From: Bin87 sp965197635
Lineage (GTDB): Bacteria; Chloroflexota; Dehalococcoidia; Lucifugimonadales; UBA3495
NCBI GenBank assembly: GCA_965197635.1
Contig: CBDANN010000008.1
Span: 1,612,001 to 1,676,000, forward strand
Direction of reading: 5' to 3'
Length of the DNA: 64,000 nucleotides
Positions 8,654 to 18,561 of the stretch are shown piece after piece. The translations under genes were made by a program, and so were the position numbers. Numbering within the stretch: the first letter of the stretch is position 1; every line of letters starts with the position of its first letter. The notes beneath the pieces are model-generated. The model was not told where the DNA came from. It did no database searches and worked only from the letters and a program-made list of their open reading frames with translations.

Positions 8654-9900
8654 CAGGGCAATCGCATTTCAAACTAATATGAAAATGTGGCTAAACTTGG
8701 GGCGAGATTAAGTTTCCTGAGGTGGCTGCGACGATGGACGATGTACCTATTTCGATGGTGGAACGGTTTGGAGTGCTGGCAGACCCACGAACTGGTCATG
8801 CCAAAAGGCATGAGTTGCTGGACATCATGGTGATCACCTTGTGTGCCGTGATCTGCGGCGCCGACAACTGGGTGGAGATCGAGGAGTTCGGCAAGGCCAA
8901 GAAGGAGTGGTTCCGGCGGTTCCTGGAATTGCCCAACGGGGTACCCTCCCACGACACCTTTGGGAGGGTGTTTGGTCTGCTGGACCCAGAGCAGTTTACG
9001 GCCTGCTTCATGGACTGGGTACGTTCGGTTAGTGAACTGGCCCAGGGGGAGGTGGTGGCCATAGATGGCAAGACCCGGCGGGGTTGCCACGACCGAGCCA
9101 ACGGGCGCGGCCCACTGCATATGGTCAGCGCTTGGGCCACCGAGAACCGTATGGTGCTGGGACAGACCCGCACTGAAGCCCACTCCAACGAGATCACGGC
9201 GATACCGGAACTGCTCAAAGTGCTGGAACTGAAAGGATCCCTGGTAACTATCGACGCCATGGGCTGCCAGAAGAACATTGCTGGTCAGATTGTGCAAGGT
9301 GGGGCCGATTACCTGCTGGCGGTGAAGGCCAATCAGGGGGAGTTGCACGAGAACATCAAGGATTTATTCGCCTGCCAGGATCTATTCGCCTGCCAGGAGC
9401 GCGCGGAGTGGAATGGCGTGGCTTACAGATACCACGAGCAAGTGGGCAAGGACCACGGTCGGCGGGAACGTCGACGATGCTGGGTGATTACCGACCCTGA
9501 GGAACTGGCCTACGTGGACCCGCACCGGCAGTGGGCTTCCTTGGGAGCGGTGGCCCGGGTCAGCTACCGACGGAACGCTGGTACCAGTTCCCCAGAGGAT
9601 ACCCGTTACTACATTTGCAGCTATCCGGCGGACGCGACAACACTGCTGACAGCGGCGCGAAGCCACTGGGGCATCGAGAACAGCCTGCATTGGGTGTTGG
9701 ACATGGCCTTCGACGAGGATCACAGCCGGGTGAGGACGGGTCATGCCGACCAGAATCTGGCGGTGATGCGACACCTGGCGCTGAACCTCCTCAAGCAGGA
9801 ACGCACCGCCAAGGTCGGTATCAAAGCCAAACGCAAAAAGGCAGGTTGGGACTTCGATTACCTCCTCAAAGTCCTATCCCTTTGAAATGCGATTGCCCTG
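8654..9900 (+). mobile_element. Complete ISAs1-family insertion sequence
   Basis: 1247 bp with perfect 20-bp inverted ends (CAGGGCAATCGCATTTCAAA at 8654-8673 and its complement at 9881-9900). It is flanked by a perfect 10-bp target duplication, TATTACATCC, at 8644-8653 and 9901-9910. Everything needed for transposition appears intact. Confidence 0.95.
8722..9885 (+). CDS. ISAs1-family transposase
   Basis: 387 residues, full length for the family. An N-terminal DDE_Tnp_1-associated domain (MVERFGVLADPRTGHAKRHE) is followed by the catalytic domain with AIDGKTRRG and TIDAMGCQKNIA (Asp residues) and HWGIENSLHWVLDMAFDED (Glu). A tandem LFACQD-LFACQE duplication of six residues sits at about position 217. 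GTG at 8722 is the longest start; ATG at 8734 has GAGG nine bases upstream and may be the real one. Confidence 0.95.
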   Translation: MAATMDDVPISMVERFGVLADPRTGHAKRHELLDIMVITLCAVICGADNWVEIEEFGKAKKEWFRRFLELPNGVPSHDTFGRVFGLLDPEQFTACFMDWVRSVSELAQGEVVAIDGKTRRGCHDRANGRGPLHMVSAWATENRMVLGQTRTEAHSNEITAIPELLKVLELKGSLVTIDAMGCQKNIAGQIVQGGADYLLAVKANQGELHENIKDLFACQDLFACQERAEWNGVAYRYHEQVGKDHGRRERRRCWVITDPEELAYVDPHRQWASLGAVARVSYRRNAGTSSPEDTRYYICSYPADATTLLTAARSHWGIENSLHWVLDMAFDEDHSRVRTGHADQNLAVMRHLALNLLKQERTAKVGIKAKRKKAGWDFDYLLKVLSL

Positions 9901-10033
9901 TATTACATCCCCACCAACCCTGCGCCCACAACCAGCCGGATAGCCCGGGCCTCGGGGTTTTCCCGGCAGGCCCGCTCACGGCGAGACTCCAAGGTGACAA
10001 CGGCTCCGGGACATGAAGCGTCCCGTCGTTTAG

Positions 10034-11742
10034 CCCCAATCCACCGAGGAGATGAGTGTGTCGGCGTGCTGAAGGGATGAGAAAGTGCTCCCGGCTTCGG
10101 GGATAATGGTTTTTGAGAACGAAAACCACCCTGAAACGAGGAGCACCCAACGGATGCTACCACCTGAGCGCCCCGACCGCATCCACGTTGCCTTCGACGA
10201 TCACCGACTGGTGGCCAATGCTGGGCTGCTTTTGCCGGTCACGCTGGCGCATCATCTGGGGCTGGGAGAGCTGGTGGACCGCCACGTTGACCTGGGGGAT
10301 GCGCCGGGTCGTGCCAACGCGGGAGACAAGGTGCTGACGCTGGTGGCATCGGCGCTGGCCGGTGGTGACTGCATTGACGACGCCGACGCGCTGCGCGCTG
10401 GCGGGACCGAGCAGGTGCTGGGCTGTACGGTGAAGGCGCCATCCACGCTGGGCACGTTTCTGCGGAGTTTCCGATGGGGCCACGCGCGGCAGCTGGATCG
10501 GGTGAGCCGGGAGGCGCTGGCCCGAGCCTGGGCGGCTGGGGCCGGACCGGGCGATGATCCGCTGACCATTGATCTGGACTCTACCGTCTGTGAGACCTAT
10601 GGTCTGGGCAAGGAGGGCGCGCGCCATCACGGCTACACCGGCCAGCGGGGCTATCACCCGCTCCTGGCCGTGGCCGAGGGTACCGGCGAGGTGCTGATGT
10701 GTCGATTGCGAAAGGGTCGGGCCAACACCGCCCGCGGCGCCGCCAACTTCCTGCGCGAGACGGTGAGCCGAGTGCGCTACGCCGGAGCCACCGGACCACT
10801 CACCGTGCGGGCGGACAGCGGCTTCTACACCCACGACATGGTGGCCGCCTGTCGCGACCAGAAGGTACGCTACTCCATCACCGTACGCCAGCACCCGAGC
10901 CTGCGGAACATCATCGAGGCCATACCTGAAGATGACTGGACGCCCATATCCTATTGGATGGATGGCGGCGCCGATGTGGCCGAAACCAGCTACACTCCCT
11001 TTGCCAGTGAGCCCGACGCGGTACCGGTGCGGCTCATCGTCCGACGGGTGAAACCCACGCCCGGCTCGCAACTGGCCCTGTTCGCCACCTACAGCTATCA
11101 CGCTTTCATCACCGATAGAGAAGGCGACACCCTGTATCTGGAAGCTGACCATCGCCGCCACGCCGAGATCGAGAACGCCATCCGCGACCTCAAATACGGC
11201 GTGGGTCTCAACCACCTGCCATCGGGACGTTTTCCCGCCAACGCCGCCTGGCTGGCGGTGCAAGTCATGGCCCACAACCTGGCCCGCTGGACCACGCGCA
11301 TCGGCCTGGGCGAGCCGGTGACCACCACCAAGACCCTCCGACGACGCTTCTTCTCTCTCGCCGGACGCATCACCCGCAAAGCCCGTCGCATCACCCTGCA
11401 TCTGCCACAGGATTGGCCTTGGCGAAACCAATTCAGCAGCGCCCTGGCCAGACTGCGCGCCCTGCCACTCCCATCCTGACGCCGCCCTCGGCCTTTCACC
11501 TGTCTACGATGACGCACCACGCCTGGCCCAACCGCGCCAGGCTGGGCTCCTGACGGTCTCCGCCATCGGTCTGCGCTGAAAATCACTGCCAATGCCGCTA
11601 CCACGGGTCATCAACATCCCCTTGGCACGGCATCCACGCCCCACATCGTCCATTTCATCGGCATCAGGTCCTCGCCATCCCGTTCCCTGACCCCTCATCT
11701 CTCTCAAATGCCGCACCGCCCTATCCCATCGGTGGATTCGGG
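10034..11742 (+). mobile_element. Complete IS1380-family insertion sequence (copy 1)
   Basis: 1709 bp. Ends are CCCCAATCCACCG at the left and the imperfect complement ending GGTGGATTCGGG at the right. The 5-bp duplication TTTAG flanks it at 10029-10033 and 11743-11747. A second complete copy of the same length lies at 42354-44062, and broken copies lie at 23901, 37912 and 60731. Confidence 0.95.
10154..11479 (+). CDS. IS1380-family transposase
   Basis: 441 residues from the ATG at 10154, with AGGAG upstream. Catalytic-region motifs are LTIDLDSTVCETYG, VRADSGFYTHD and EIENAIRDLKYG, with the usual C-terminal arginine-rich helices. The frame is intact. It is very similar to the transposase at 42474-43799, so this family has been active recently in the genome. 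Confidence 0.95.
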   Translation: MLPPERPDRIHVAFDDHRLVANAGLLLPVTLAHHLGLGELVDRHVDLGDAPGRANAGDKVLTLVASALAGGDCIDDADALRAGGTEQVLGCTVKAPSTLGTFLRSFRWGHARQLDRVSREALARAWAAGAGPGDDPLTIDLDSTVCETYGLGKEGARHHGYTGQRGYHPLLAVAEGTGEVLMCRLRKGRANTARGAANFLRETVSRVRYAGATGPLTVRADSGFYTHDMVAACRDQKVRYSITVRQHPSLRNIIEAIPEDDWTPISYWMDGGADVAETSYTPFASEPDAVPVRLIVRRVKPTPGSQLALFATYSYHAFITDREGDTLYLEADHRRHAEIENAIRDLKYGVGLNHLPSGRFPANAAWLAVQVMAHNLARWTTRIGLGEPVTTTKTLRRRFFSLAGRITRKARRITLHLPQDWPWRNQFSSALARLRALPLPS

Positions 11743-12538
11743 TTTAGAATGGTGCGGCCCGATTTGACCTGCCCACCTCGGGAATAACTTCCAGAACAAT
11801 GAGGAATTATGACCAATAACGACGCCATGACCCTCGAGATCGCCATATCCGATGCCGACCTGTGCGCCGAGCTGGCGCAGTACCCCCGGCCCCGAGCGGG
11901 TCGAGTTCGCCGTCACGGCCATGAAGATCGGCGTGATGGCCCTACGCCAGGCCCAGGGCCGCATCGACGCCGAGCAGGTCCGTCGCGAAGGCGACCGCTT
12001 CATCGAAAACCTGGGCCAAGCGCTCACCAATCACCAGAAGGAGGTGACGGCGCAGGTTGCCAGCTGCCTGAAATCCTACTTCGATCCCCAGGACGGGCGG
12101 TTCAACGAGCGCGTCCAGCGCTTGGTGGGCAAAGACGGGGAGCTGGAACAGATCATCCGCAGCCAGATCGAGGGCGACGACTCACGCCTGGTCAAAACCC
12201 TCACCGCCCACATGGGCAAGGACAGCCCGCTGATGCAGACCCTGCACCCCGAGGGCGCTGATGGCGTCATCAGCGCCCTCACCACCGCCACCGAGAAGGC
12301 ATTGGCCGACCAGCGCGAACGGGTGCTCCGGGAGTTCTCGCTGGATAATGAAACGGGCGCGCTCAGCCGTCTGGTCGGCGAGCTGAAGAAGAATCACGGT
12401 GAGATCGGGGAGGCGCTCCAGAAGCGCATCGACGAGGTCACCGGCGAGTTCTCCCTGGACAGGGAGGACTCCGCTCTCTCTAGGCTGGTAGGCCGTGTCG
12501 AGAGCTCCCGTAGCCAGATCACCACCGAGTTCACCTTA

Positions 12539-13406
12539 GAGCCTGTCTACGATCTTTTTAGGATTAGCACCATGAAGGCAAGCACCACCATTTGCCGGCT
12601 GGTATTGAGCTTCCTTTCACAGTTCTTCCAGAGTCGGCGGCACTTTTCCAGCCCGGCGAAAGATCGCTCCACCACCCATCGCTTTGGCAGCACCACGAAG
12701 GTGTGCAGTTTGTTGCGTTTCACCACTTCCACCGCGGCTCCCAACAAGCTTTGCACCGCAGTGGCAAAGGGCTTCCCGGTGTAACCCCCGTCCACCAGCA
12801 CCTTCTGGACCTGATTGAGGCCGGACCGGTTTGCGTCAAACATCGCCAAAGCCCCAGCCCGGTCGGTAACGTCGGCGGTAGTCAGGTGTAGCGCATGGGG
12901 CAATCCTTGCGTGTCCACCGCGATGTGACGCTTGATTCCGGACACCTTCTTACCCGCGTCATAGCCCTGGTGCCCGGCACTGTCCGTGTTCTGGACGCTC
13001 TGGGAGTCCACGATGCAGAAGCTGGTCGGCTCTTTCCGTCCATTGCTTTGTCGGACCGCGCCAACCGATTTTTTTAGGACACGCTCCAGAATGGAATCCT
13101 GACCCGGACCCGGACCCGGCCGCTCGCTCCATTGCCGGAAATACTGGTAGCAAGTGCGCCAATTGGGGAAGTCCGCGGGCAGCATTCGCCACTGGCACCC
13201 GCTTTTCAAGAGGTACAGCACGCCGCAGAAAACGTCATACAAGTCCACGGTGCGGGGCTTGGTCCGGCGGCGAGCCGTCTCCAACACGGGCAGAATACGG
13301 GCGAATTGCTCCCGGCTGATGTCGCTGGGATAGGAATGAGACATGATTACCCCTCCCCTTGATAATAGTCTCAACTTAACCTATTTCGGAGATCGTAGAC
13401 AGGTTC
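12539..13406 (-). mobile_element. Complete IS5-family insertion sequence
   Basis: 868 bp with ends GAGCCTGTCTACGATC (left) and the complement GATCGTAGACAGGTTC (right), flanked by a TTA duplication (12536-12538 and 13407-13409). A 3-bp duplication fits the IS1031-type IS5 subgroup. Confidence 0.9.
12547..13344 (-). CDS. IS5-family transposase
   Basis: 265 residues from the ATG at 13344, preceded by GGGAGGGG. Domains: DUF4096-type N-terminus (SREQFARILPVLETARRRTK; KSGCQWRMLP) and a DDE catalytic part with CIVDSQSVQNTDSAG, VLVDGGYTG and WVVERSFAGLEKCRRL. Single intact frame. Confidence 0.93.
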   Translation of the reverse strand: MSHSYPSDISREQFARILPVLETARRRTKPRTVDLYDVFCGVLYLLKSGCQWRMLPADFPNWRTCYQYFRQWSERPGPGPGQDSILERVLKKSVGAVRQSNGRKEPTSFCIVDSQSVQNTDSAGHQGYDAGKKVSGIKRHIAVDTQGLPHALHLTTADVTDRAGALAMFDANRSGLNQVQKVLVDGGYTGKPFATAVQSLLGAAVEVVKRNKLHTFVVLPKRWVVERSFAGLEKCRRLWKNCERKLNTSRQMVVLAFMVLILKRS

Positions 13407-13410
13407 TTAG

Positions 13411-13597
13411 CTCGACTTTACGCAAAATCCACAAAGAGCAATGGATGCCCCCACTCTGGCGCGGAACGATATCCAGCAGGTGCCGGAAGGTTTTTCACTA
13501 TCCGCAGTTTCCCCAGACATTTAAGAACTCGCGGGTGCCGCTATCACTCACTCTCAATCGTCCTCGTTCATACCGCCAAAAAATGCGTAAAGTCCAG
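13411..13597. mobile_element. MITE-A copy 1 (187 bp)
   Basis: Non-coding element with ends CTCGACTTTACGCA and TGCGTAAAGTCCAG and a 5-bp duplication CTTAG (13406-13410, 13598-13602). The duplication includes the last base of the neighbouring IS5, so it inserted after that IS. A second copy at 20773 differs at about three positions. Its ends resemble those of the IS701-like element at 20654-22315, a plausible mobiliser. Confidence 0.9.
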
Positions 13598-14581
13598 CTT
13601 AGACGAGGAGGGCTCGGCCCCGTCGCGGATGCGGCGGGACCTCCTGGACGTGATGGAAACCCAGCGGAAGACCAACGAGCAGTTCCAGGTGGACGTGATG
13701 GAGAAGCTGGCCGCGATGACGGCCCAGCGAAAGGAGGCTGAGCGTTCCACCCGACACGGCGACGACTTCGAGACGGCGGTGTACGAGTTCTTCAACCGGC
13801 GCGCCCAGAAGGCCGGCGACATCGCCGACCGCACCGGGAATACCACCGGCGTCATCCGGAACAACAGGAAGGGCGACGTCGTGGTGGAGCTGAGGCCGGA
13901 ACACACCGCAGCCGGAGCGCGCATCGTGATGGAGGCCAAGCAGAATGCCTCCTACACGGTTCGATGGCGCGCTCGGAACTGGAGAAGGCCCGCAAGAACC
14001 GCGAGGCCGGCGTCGGGGTGTTCGTCTTCTCCCGTCGCATAGCTCCAGAAGGGACTGATCCCCTGGTCCGTTACGGCGATGACATCCTGGCCATCTGGGA
14101 CGCTGAGAACCCGGACAGCGACATAATCCTGGACTGCGCGCTGACCGTCGCGAAAGCTCTCTCGACCCGTGCCCAACAGCACAGCGCGGCCCAGTCTGCG
14201 GACTTCGAGACCATCGAGAAAGCCATTCGGGAGATCGAACGCCAGACCAACAGCCTTGACGAGATCACAACGTCGGCTGAAACCATCGAAAGGGGCAGTG
14301 AGCGGATCCTGAACCGGGCGCGCATCGCCCGCGAGGGGCTGGAAAAGCAGGTGATACTGCTGGATGACAAACTGGCCGATTTGCGTGATCTTGTGGGAAA
14401 TGACACCGGTGTTTCGATGGCAGCATAGAAATGGGATCCAGTCTCCCATGTAACTGGAAGCAGTTGATGGAAGCGCCACTCTCATCTCACTATGAACACC
14501 ATGCAATCGGCTGGTATGGTTCGCCAAACGATCGTTACGTAACGCGAGCCAGCTCGTCCGCATCGGCCCTTCGCTCGGCAT

Positions 14582-14612
14582 GGCAGAGTTCATTAGCAAC
14601 TCTGCCATTTTG
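14582..14612 (+). terminator. Rho-independent terminator
   Basis: GGCAGAGTT and AACTCTGCC form a perfect 9-bp stem with a 7-base loop, followed by ATTTTGCC. It lies 154 bases after the split nuclease-like gene. The rest of 14429-14765 shows no gene. Confidence 0.6.
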
Positions 14613-15517
14613 CCTCTGATCCACCCTTGCGGTGTGCTTGCCGCAGTGGTCGCTCAAATTCCCGGGGCGTGACAAATGGCAGACTTCACCCCGAACTCAG
14701 ACACGGGACAGGGAGCTTCTCATACCGGGCGTAACGTCGGGCCCGAGCGATCCACAAATCCCGAATCATCGTGCTGCAGGATCCAATTTGCGCCGCAGCC
14801 GACGATTCTGTGAAGCGAAGTGGTCTATCGACGATTGCTCGAACCCGATGTGTTTCAAAATGTGTAGTCGAAATAGTGCTTCCATTTTGTCGCGGAGATC
14901 GAACAGGTCTGCGCCTTCAACAGCTCTATTGGATGCTGTACCCTCATCGTAGTGGGTCAAAAAATTCCGTGTATCGCACACCCTGTTTATGAAAGATTCC
15001 CGTTGCTTGTGACTTCCGAAATAGGCCTCGAACGGTTGGACCAATCTCCTCATGCGTTTTCGAAACGTCAACGAATTAGCGTTTCGAAGCTTGCCATTTA
15101 ACCAATCCCGTTCCTCAGGGGAACATTTCTTCATTATGGATTCGTACCGTTTCTGGTACTCCTCGTCAGCCATATCGGTTTCGTCAGAGGTACTTCGGTG
15201 TAGCGTCTCCAATGCCTGCGCTAGCCAGAGGACCTGCGTATCGAGGAATGCACCGGTTTGGTTCCTGGAGGCGAAGTACAAGTTGAGTGCAGGTGCGCAA
15301 GTCTCATAGATACGAAACCAACCGCTGATAATAGTATCGATCTGGTCGGCAACCTGCGGGTAAAGGAACATCGTGTCGTGCCAGCGTATCGGTACTCGTC
15401 TAGCGACCTCGGGCCCTAGTCCACAAAAGATCCGCACTTGGCGTGTACGAATCTGATCGTCTGCGGTTGGCACGTCTACATGCCCGGTTATACCCCGAAC
15501 TTCAACATCTTGGTCTA

Positions 15518-15653
15518 GTGTCCTGTATTCGTAGTTCGCCGTATTACTTCGAGGCTTTCCGAGCGGATTGGAAAAGAGTTTTCTACTCGATACTGAGCGG
15601 CGCAAAGGCGGCGGTCGGCACTTTATATCCGACGAACTACGAATACACCACAC
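15518..15653. mobile_element. MITE-B copy 1 (136 bp)
   Basis: Non-coding element flanked by TA on both sides, with ends GTGTCCTGTATTCGTAGTTC and its near-complement ending ACACCACAC. Almost identical to the copy at 35462-35597. Confidence 0.9.
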
Positions 15654-15655
15654 TA

Positions 15656-15791
15656 GTGTCCTGTATTCGTAGTTCGTCGTATTACTCTGAGGCATTCCAC
15701 CAAGACAGGAAAACGGTTTTCTTCTTGGAGCGGAGTGGCACAAAGGCACAAGTCAGCACTTTATTTCCGACGAACTACGGATACACCACAC
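15656..15791. mobile_element. MITE-B copy 2 (136 bp)
   Basis: Same length and ends as copy 1, with a diverged interior. It shares the TA at 15654-15655 with copy 1 and the TA at 15792-15793 with copy 3. A fragment of this subtype is at 58518-58596. Confidence 0.9.
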
Positions 15792-15793
15792 TA

Positions 15794-15929
15794 GTGTACT
15801 GTATCCATGGTTCGTCGCATTAGAATGAAGCTTTCTAAAGGGACAGGAAACCAGTTTCCTGCTTGAAGCAGAGTGGCACAAAGACACAAGCCGCCATTTT
15901 ATTTCCGATGAACTACGGATACACCACAC
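15794..15929. mobile_element. MITE-B copy 3 (136 bp)
   Basis: Third tandem copy, bounded by TA dinucleotides. The interior is related to copy 2 but more diverged, and its left end (GTGTACTGTATCCATGG) is degraded. Confidence 0.9.
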
Positions 15930-17017
15930 TAGTGTCCTGTATTCAAAGTTCGCTGGCAAAAGTAGGCGACGTTGGCCAGGATTTGGTCGGCGGTCTTGGT
16001 CCAGACAAAAGGTTTGGGGTCTTCGTTGGTGACGTCCAGGTAGCGGTAGATGGCAGTCTCCAGTTCGGCGCTGCTCTGATGCACGCCGCGGCGCAACTGC
16101 TTTTCGGTGAGCAGACCGAACCAGCGCTCCACCAGGTTCAGCCACGAGGCGCTGGTGGGTGTGAAGTGCATATGGAAGCGGGGCCGCTTGGCAAACCAGT
16201 TCCGGATCAGCGCCGTCTTGTGGGTGGCGTAGTTGTCCGCGATCAGGTGGACGTCGAGGTCGGCGGGCACCTCGGCCTCGATGGTATCGAGGAATTTGCG
16301 GAACTCCACGGCCCGGTGCCGTTGGTGGCAACGACCAATCACCTTGCCGGTCCTGGTGTCTAAGGCGGCGAACAGCGAAGTGGTGCCGTGACGCAGGTAA
16401 TCATGGGTGCGCCGTTCCACTTGTCCCGGGCGCATGGGCAATAGCGGACGGGTGCGATCCAACGCCTGGATCTGGGACTTCTCGTCCACGCACAGGACCA
16501 ACGCCCGATCCGGTGGATTCAGGTATAGCCCCACAACGTCCCTGACCTTCTCGATGAAGAAGGGGTCCGACGACAACTTGAAGGTCTCCGTGCGGTGTGG
16601 CTGCAATCCGAAGGCCCGCCAGATGCGGCTGACCGTGTTGTGGCTCAGCCCGCTGCGCTGGGCCATGGACCGGGTGCTCCAATGGGTCGCGTCCCGGGGC
16701 GCGGTCTCCAGCGTCAGCGTAATCACACGCTCCACGTCGTCATCGGTAACCGCTCGAGGCCGTCCGCTGCGCGGTTCGTCCGACAGTCCGTCCAGCCTCC
16801 GTTCCAGGAACCGGGAACGCCATTTCCCCACCGTCTCATCGGACACTCCCAGGTCGGTGCCCACCGTGGTATTGCTGCGGCCTTCGGCACAGCCCAAAAT
16901 CATTCTGGCCCGCAGCGCCAAAGCTTGCGCCGTTTTCGGACGACGAACCCACCGTTCCAAGGTTTCACGCTCCACGTCATCCAAAATTAGCGGCGGCATT
17001 GGTCGTCCGATTGCCAT
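15929..17017 (-). CDS. IS630-family transposase
   Basis: About 362 residues. Helix-turn-helix N-terminus (TTVGTDLGVSDETVGKWRSR), Lys/Arg linker, then the DDE domain with VLCVDEKSQIQALDR, LIADNYATHKT and ASWLNLVERWFGLL. The ATG at 17017 lies six bases after AGGAGG; an in-frame ATG sits two codons earlier. The stop TAG is formed at the target TA junction. Intact. Confidence 0.93.
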   Translation of the reverse strand: MAIGRPMPPLILDDVERETLERWVRRPKTAQALALRARMILGCAEGRSNTTVGTDLGVSDETVGKWRSRFLERRLDGLSDEPRSGRPRAVTDDDVERVITLTLETAPRDATHWSTRSMAQRSGLSHNTVSRIWRAFGLQPHRTETFKLSSDPFFIEKVRDVVGLYLNPPDRALVLCVDEKSQIQALDRTRPLLPMRPGQVERRTHDYLRHGTTSLFAALDTRTGKVIGRCHQRHRAVEFRKFLDTIEAEVPADLDVHLIADNYATHKTALIRNWFAKRPRFHMHFTPTSASWLNLVERWFGLLTEKQLRRGVHQSSAELETAIYRYLDVTNEDPKPFVWTKTADQILANVAYFCQRTLNTGH

Positions 17018-17096
17018 GGTCATCCTCCTCTGGGCTGCTAACCCGGAGGATACCTCATCGCGAATACTATTACAATGAACTTCAGTTACACCACAC
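15932..17096 (-). mobile_element. IS630-family insertion sequence
   Basis: 1165 bp between TA dinucleotides at 15930-15931 and 17097-17098. Ends GTGTCCTGTATTCAAAGTTC and the complement of GTGTGGTGTAACTGAAGTTC resemble those of MITE-B, so this is the likely source of transposase for the MITEs beside it. Confidence 0.9.
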
Positions 17097-17935
17097 TAGC
17101 GCAAAGGCGAGGAAATTGCAAAACTTGAAAGCGATAGTCGCGCAACCTTCCAATCTTTCAGCATGGGCCAATTTCAAGGACAAATGGGCCGTTTGTTTGA
17201 TGGAAGCCTCGGTGATTGGTAGAGGCGTGCTCGGAGAGGATAAACCAAAAACGAACCTTGCCTCTACCCCCTTGAAGATCGTCATTGGGATGTCTTCGGG
17301 AATCCGGTACCGTATGTTGCCTTCCCGATTATGATTGTCATATTCATTTTCGATGTTGTTGATCGACAACCAAATCTCGAGGCCTCAAACAGACAATCCA
17401 GTTCCTGAAAGGCAATTTCCTCGTTTTCGTCGTACCAAACCCCGATGTAGGCGACGTCTACGTGGATAACAGAAGTAGCCAGCCCGCTCGGGAATTGGAA
17501 TGTGCCGCTTGGAGGTTGGCAGCCATCCAAGGTTACCGCACCCCCGTCTCGTATGACACCCAACACACGGGTTGGGTGCTCTTCAGTACCCCCACCGAAA
17601 TGATAGCGTCCCGATCGGCGGTGCCTGGCGAAGGCGGCTGGACCTGAGAAGGCTCCCGCTAATTCCAGGGTGATCTCACCGTTTTGAGCGATTCTGAGTG
17701 TGCCGGGGACTTTGTCATCGGGACCGCTGGGTAGCCAAAACTCTCCAGTTGAATCGAACGGTTCATCAAGCCGCACAGTATGTTCTCCTTAGAGTTGGAA
17801 AGCTCCAATTACCCTCACGGGATAAGTCTACACGATCTCTATCGATGTGAGCGATCAGCAACAGCTTCGGTAGCACGAAAACCGAGGCAGGTTCATACGA
17901 TATGGATGCCGCCAATAAGTTCGGAGGTTTCTTTA

Positions 17936-18490
17936 TCATGGGGTGGCAGACATTGACACACTCCAGCAGTGGTCTGGAGGATTGATGCGGGACCCACCTG
18001 GTCTGGTCGGCGGCTGGCCGACCACGGCGACGAGAGCCCCGCCGATGCCAAGGAGCGCAGCCAGCACGGTGCGACGGGTCAGCGGCCGGGGCTGTGACGA
18101 GGTCCGGGTGGCCAGCCAGGCGAACAGGATCAGAGCGATGGGGTAGGTGGCGAGGATGGGGGCGATGACCGTGTAGGGGATCAGCCGGGCGGCGAGGGAA
18201 ATGGCGACGATGTCGAAGGCTCGCACGGTCATGATGGGCAGGAGGTGGAAGGCTCGCGGCCGTAGGCAGATGCCGCGCCAGGGTATGGTGTGGGAGCGAC
18301 CGAGGAAGAAAGCGAATGCCAGGTGAGCGGAGCCGTTGATGATGCGGATGACGGCGGCGTAGTGGAGCGGGTGGTGGTGCGCTTGGGCGTAGGCCGCTAT
18401 CGGCAGCGTGAGGGCGAAGAACAGAGCGGCGGCCGCCATCGTGGCGGTTGGACCGAGCTGTGAGTGTGAACTGTTGGCTCGCGGATCCAT
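17936..18490 (-). CDS. EamA/DMT-type membrane protein, probably partial
   Basis: 184 residues with about five hydrophobic segments (ATMAAAALFFALTLPIAAYA; FDIVAISLAARLIPYTVIAP; ILATYPIALILFAWLATR; TVLAALLGIGGALVAVVG). The order and the WLATR-TVLAALLGIGGALV ending resemble one EamA domain of drug/metabolite transporters, which usually have two, so it may be a half-length or truncated transporter. Substrate unknown. Confidence 0.5.
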   Translation of the reverse strand: MDPRANSSHSQLGPTATMAAAALFFALTLPIAAYAQAHHHPLHYAAVIRIINGSAHLAFAFFLGRSHTIPWRGICLRPRAFHLLPIMTVRAFDIVAISLAARLIPYTVIAPILATYPIALILFAWLATRTSSQPRPLTRRTVLAALLGIGGALVAVVGQPPTRPGGSRINPPDHCWSVSMSATP

Positions 18491-18561
18491 GTCGAGGTCG
18501 GCATTCAGGGTTGAGTGTAGTTATGGGGATGTCCCGTTTGGTCGGCACGCTCGCGGCGGTT

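Larger units (their letters stand above)
11809..14428 (+). pseudogene. Coiled-coil protein with PD-(D/E)XK-like domain, split by IS5 and a MITE
   Basis: The gene opens with MTNNDAMTLEIAISDADLCA, shifts frame at a C-run near 11882, then runs through repeated EFSLDxExxALSRLV units and coiled coil to 12538. IS5 and MITE-A follow. It resumes at 13603 (TTCACC-TTA joins GACGAGGAG in frame, giving FTLDEEG). The last part holds GDDFETAVYEFF, GDVVVEL and IVMEAKQNAS, the Glu/Asp/ExK spacing of a nuclease core as in DUF2130-type proteins. A further frameshift lies near 13960; the C-terminal frame ends at 14428. Possibly a DNA-end or defence nuclease; now inactive. Confidence 0.65.
14766..17776 (-). pseudogene. 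ApeA-like HEPN defence protein, split by MITE/IS630 array
   Basis: Starts at a GTG (AAGGAG nine bases upstream). The N-terminal part (FDSTGEFWLP; GEITLELAGAFSG) matches the ApeA N-terminal domain. The frame shifts near 17380. At 17098 the gene is cut by the array at 15518-17096, and resumes at 15515: FLAFAL joins DQDVEVRG in frame. The C-terminal part carries a HEPN domain with RNFLTH (RNase motif RxxxxH) in VCDTRNFLTHYDEG. ApeA proteins are single-gene anti-phage systems with a predicted RNase. About 475 residues if rejoined; inactive now. Confidence 0.75.

Noticed and set aside
15518..15929. Regularly spaced repeats that could suggest a CRISPR array or minisatellite
   Set aside because: The units are 136 bp with inverted ends and TA joints, match isolated copies elsewhere, and lack short constant repeats with unique spacers.
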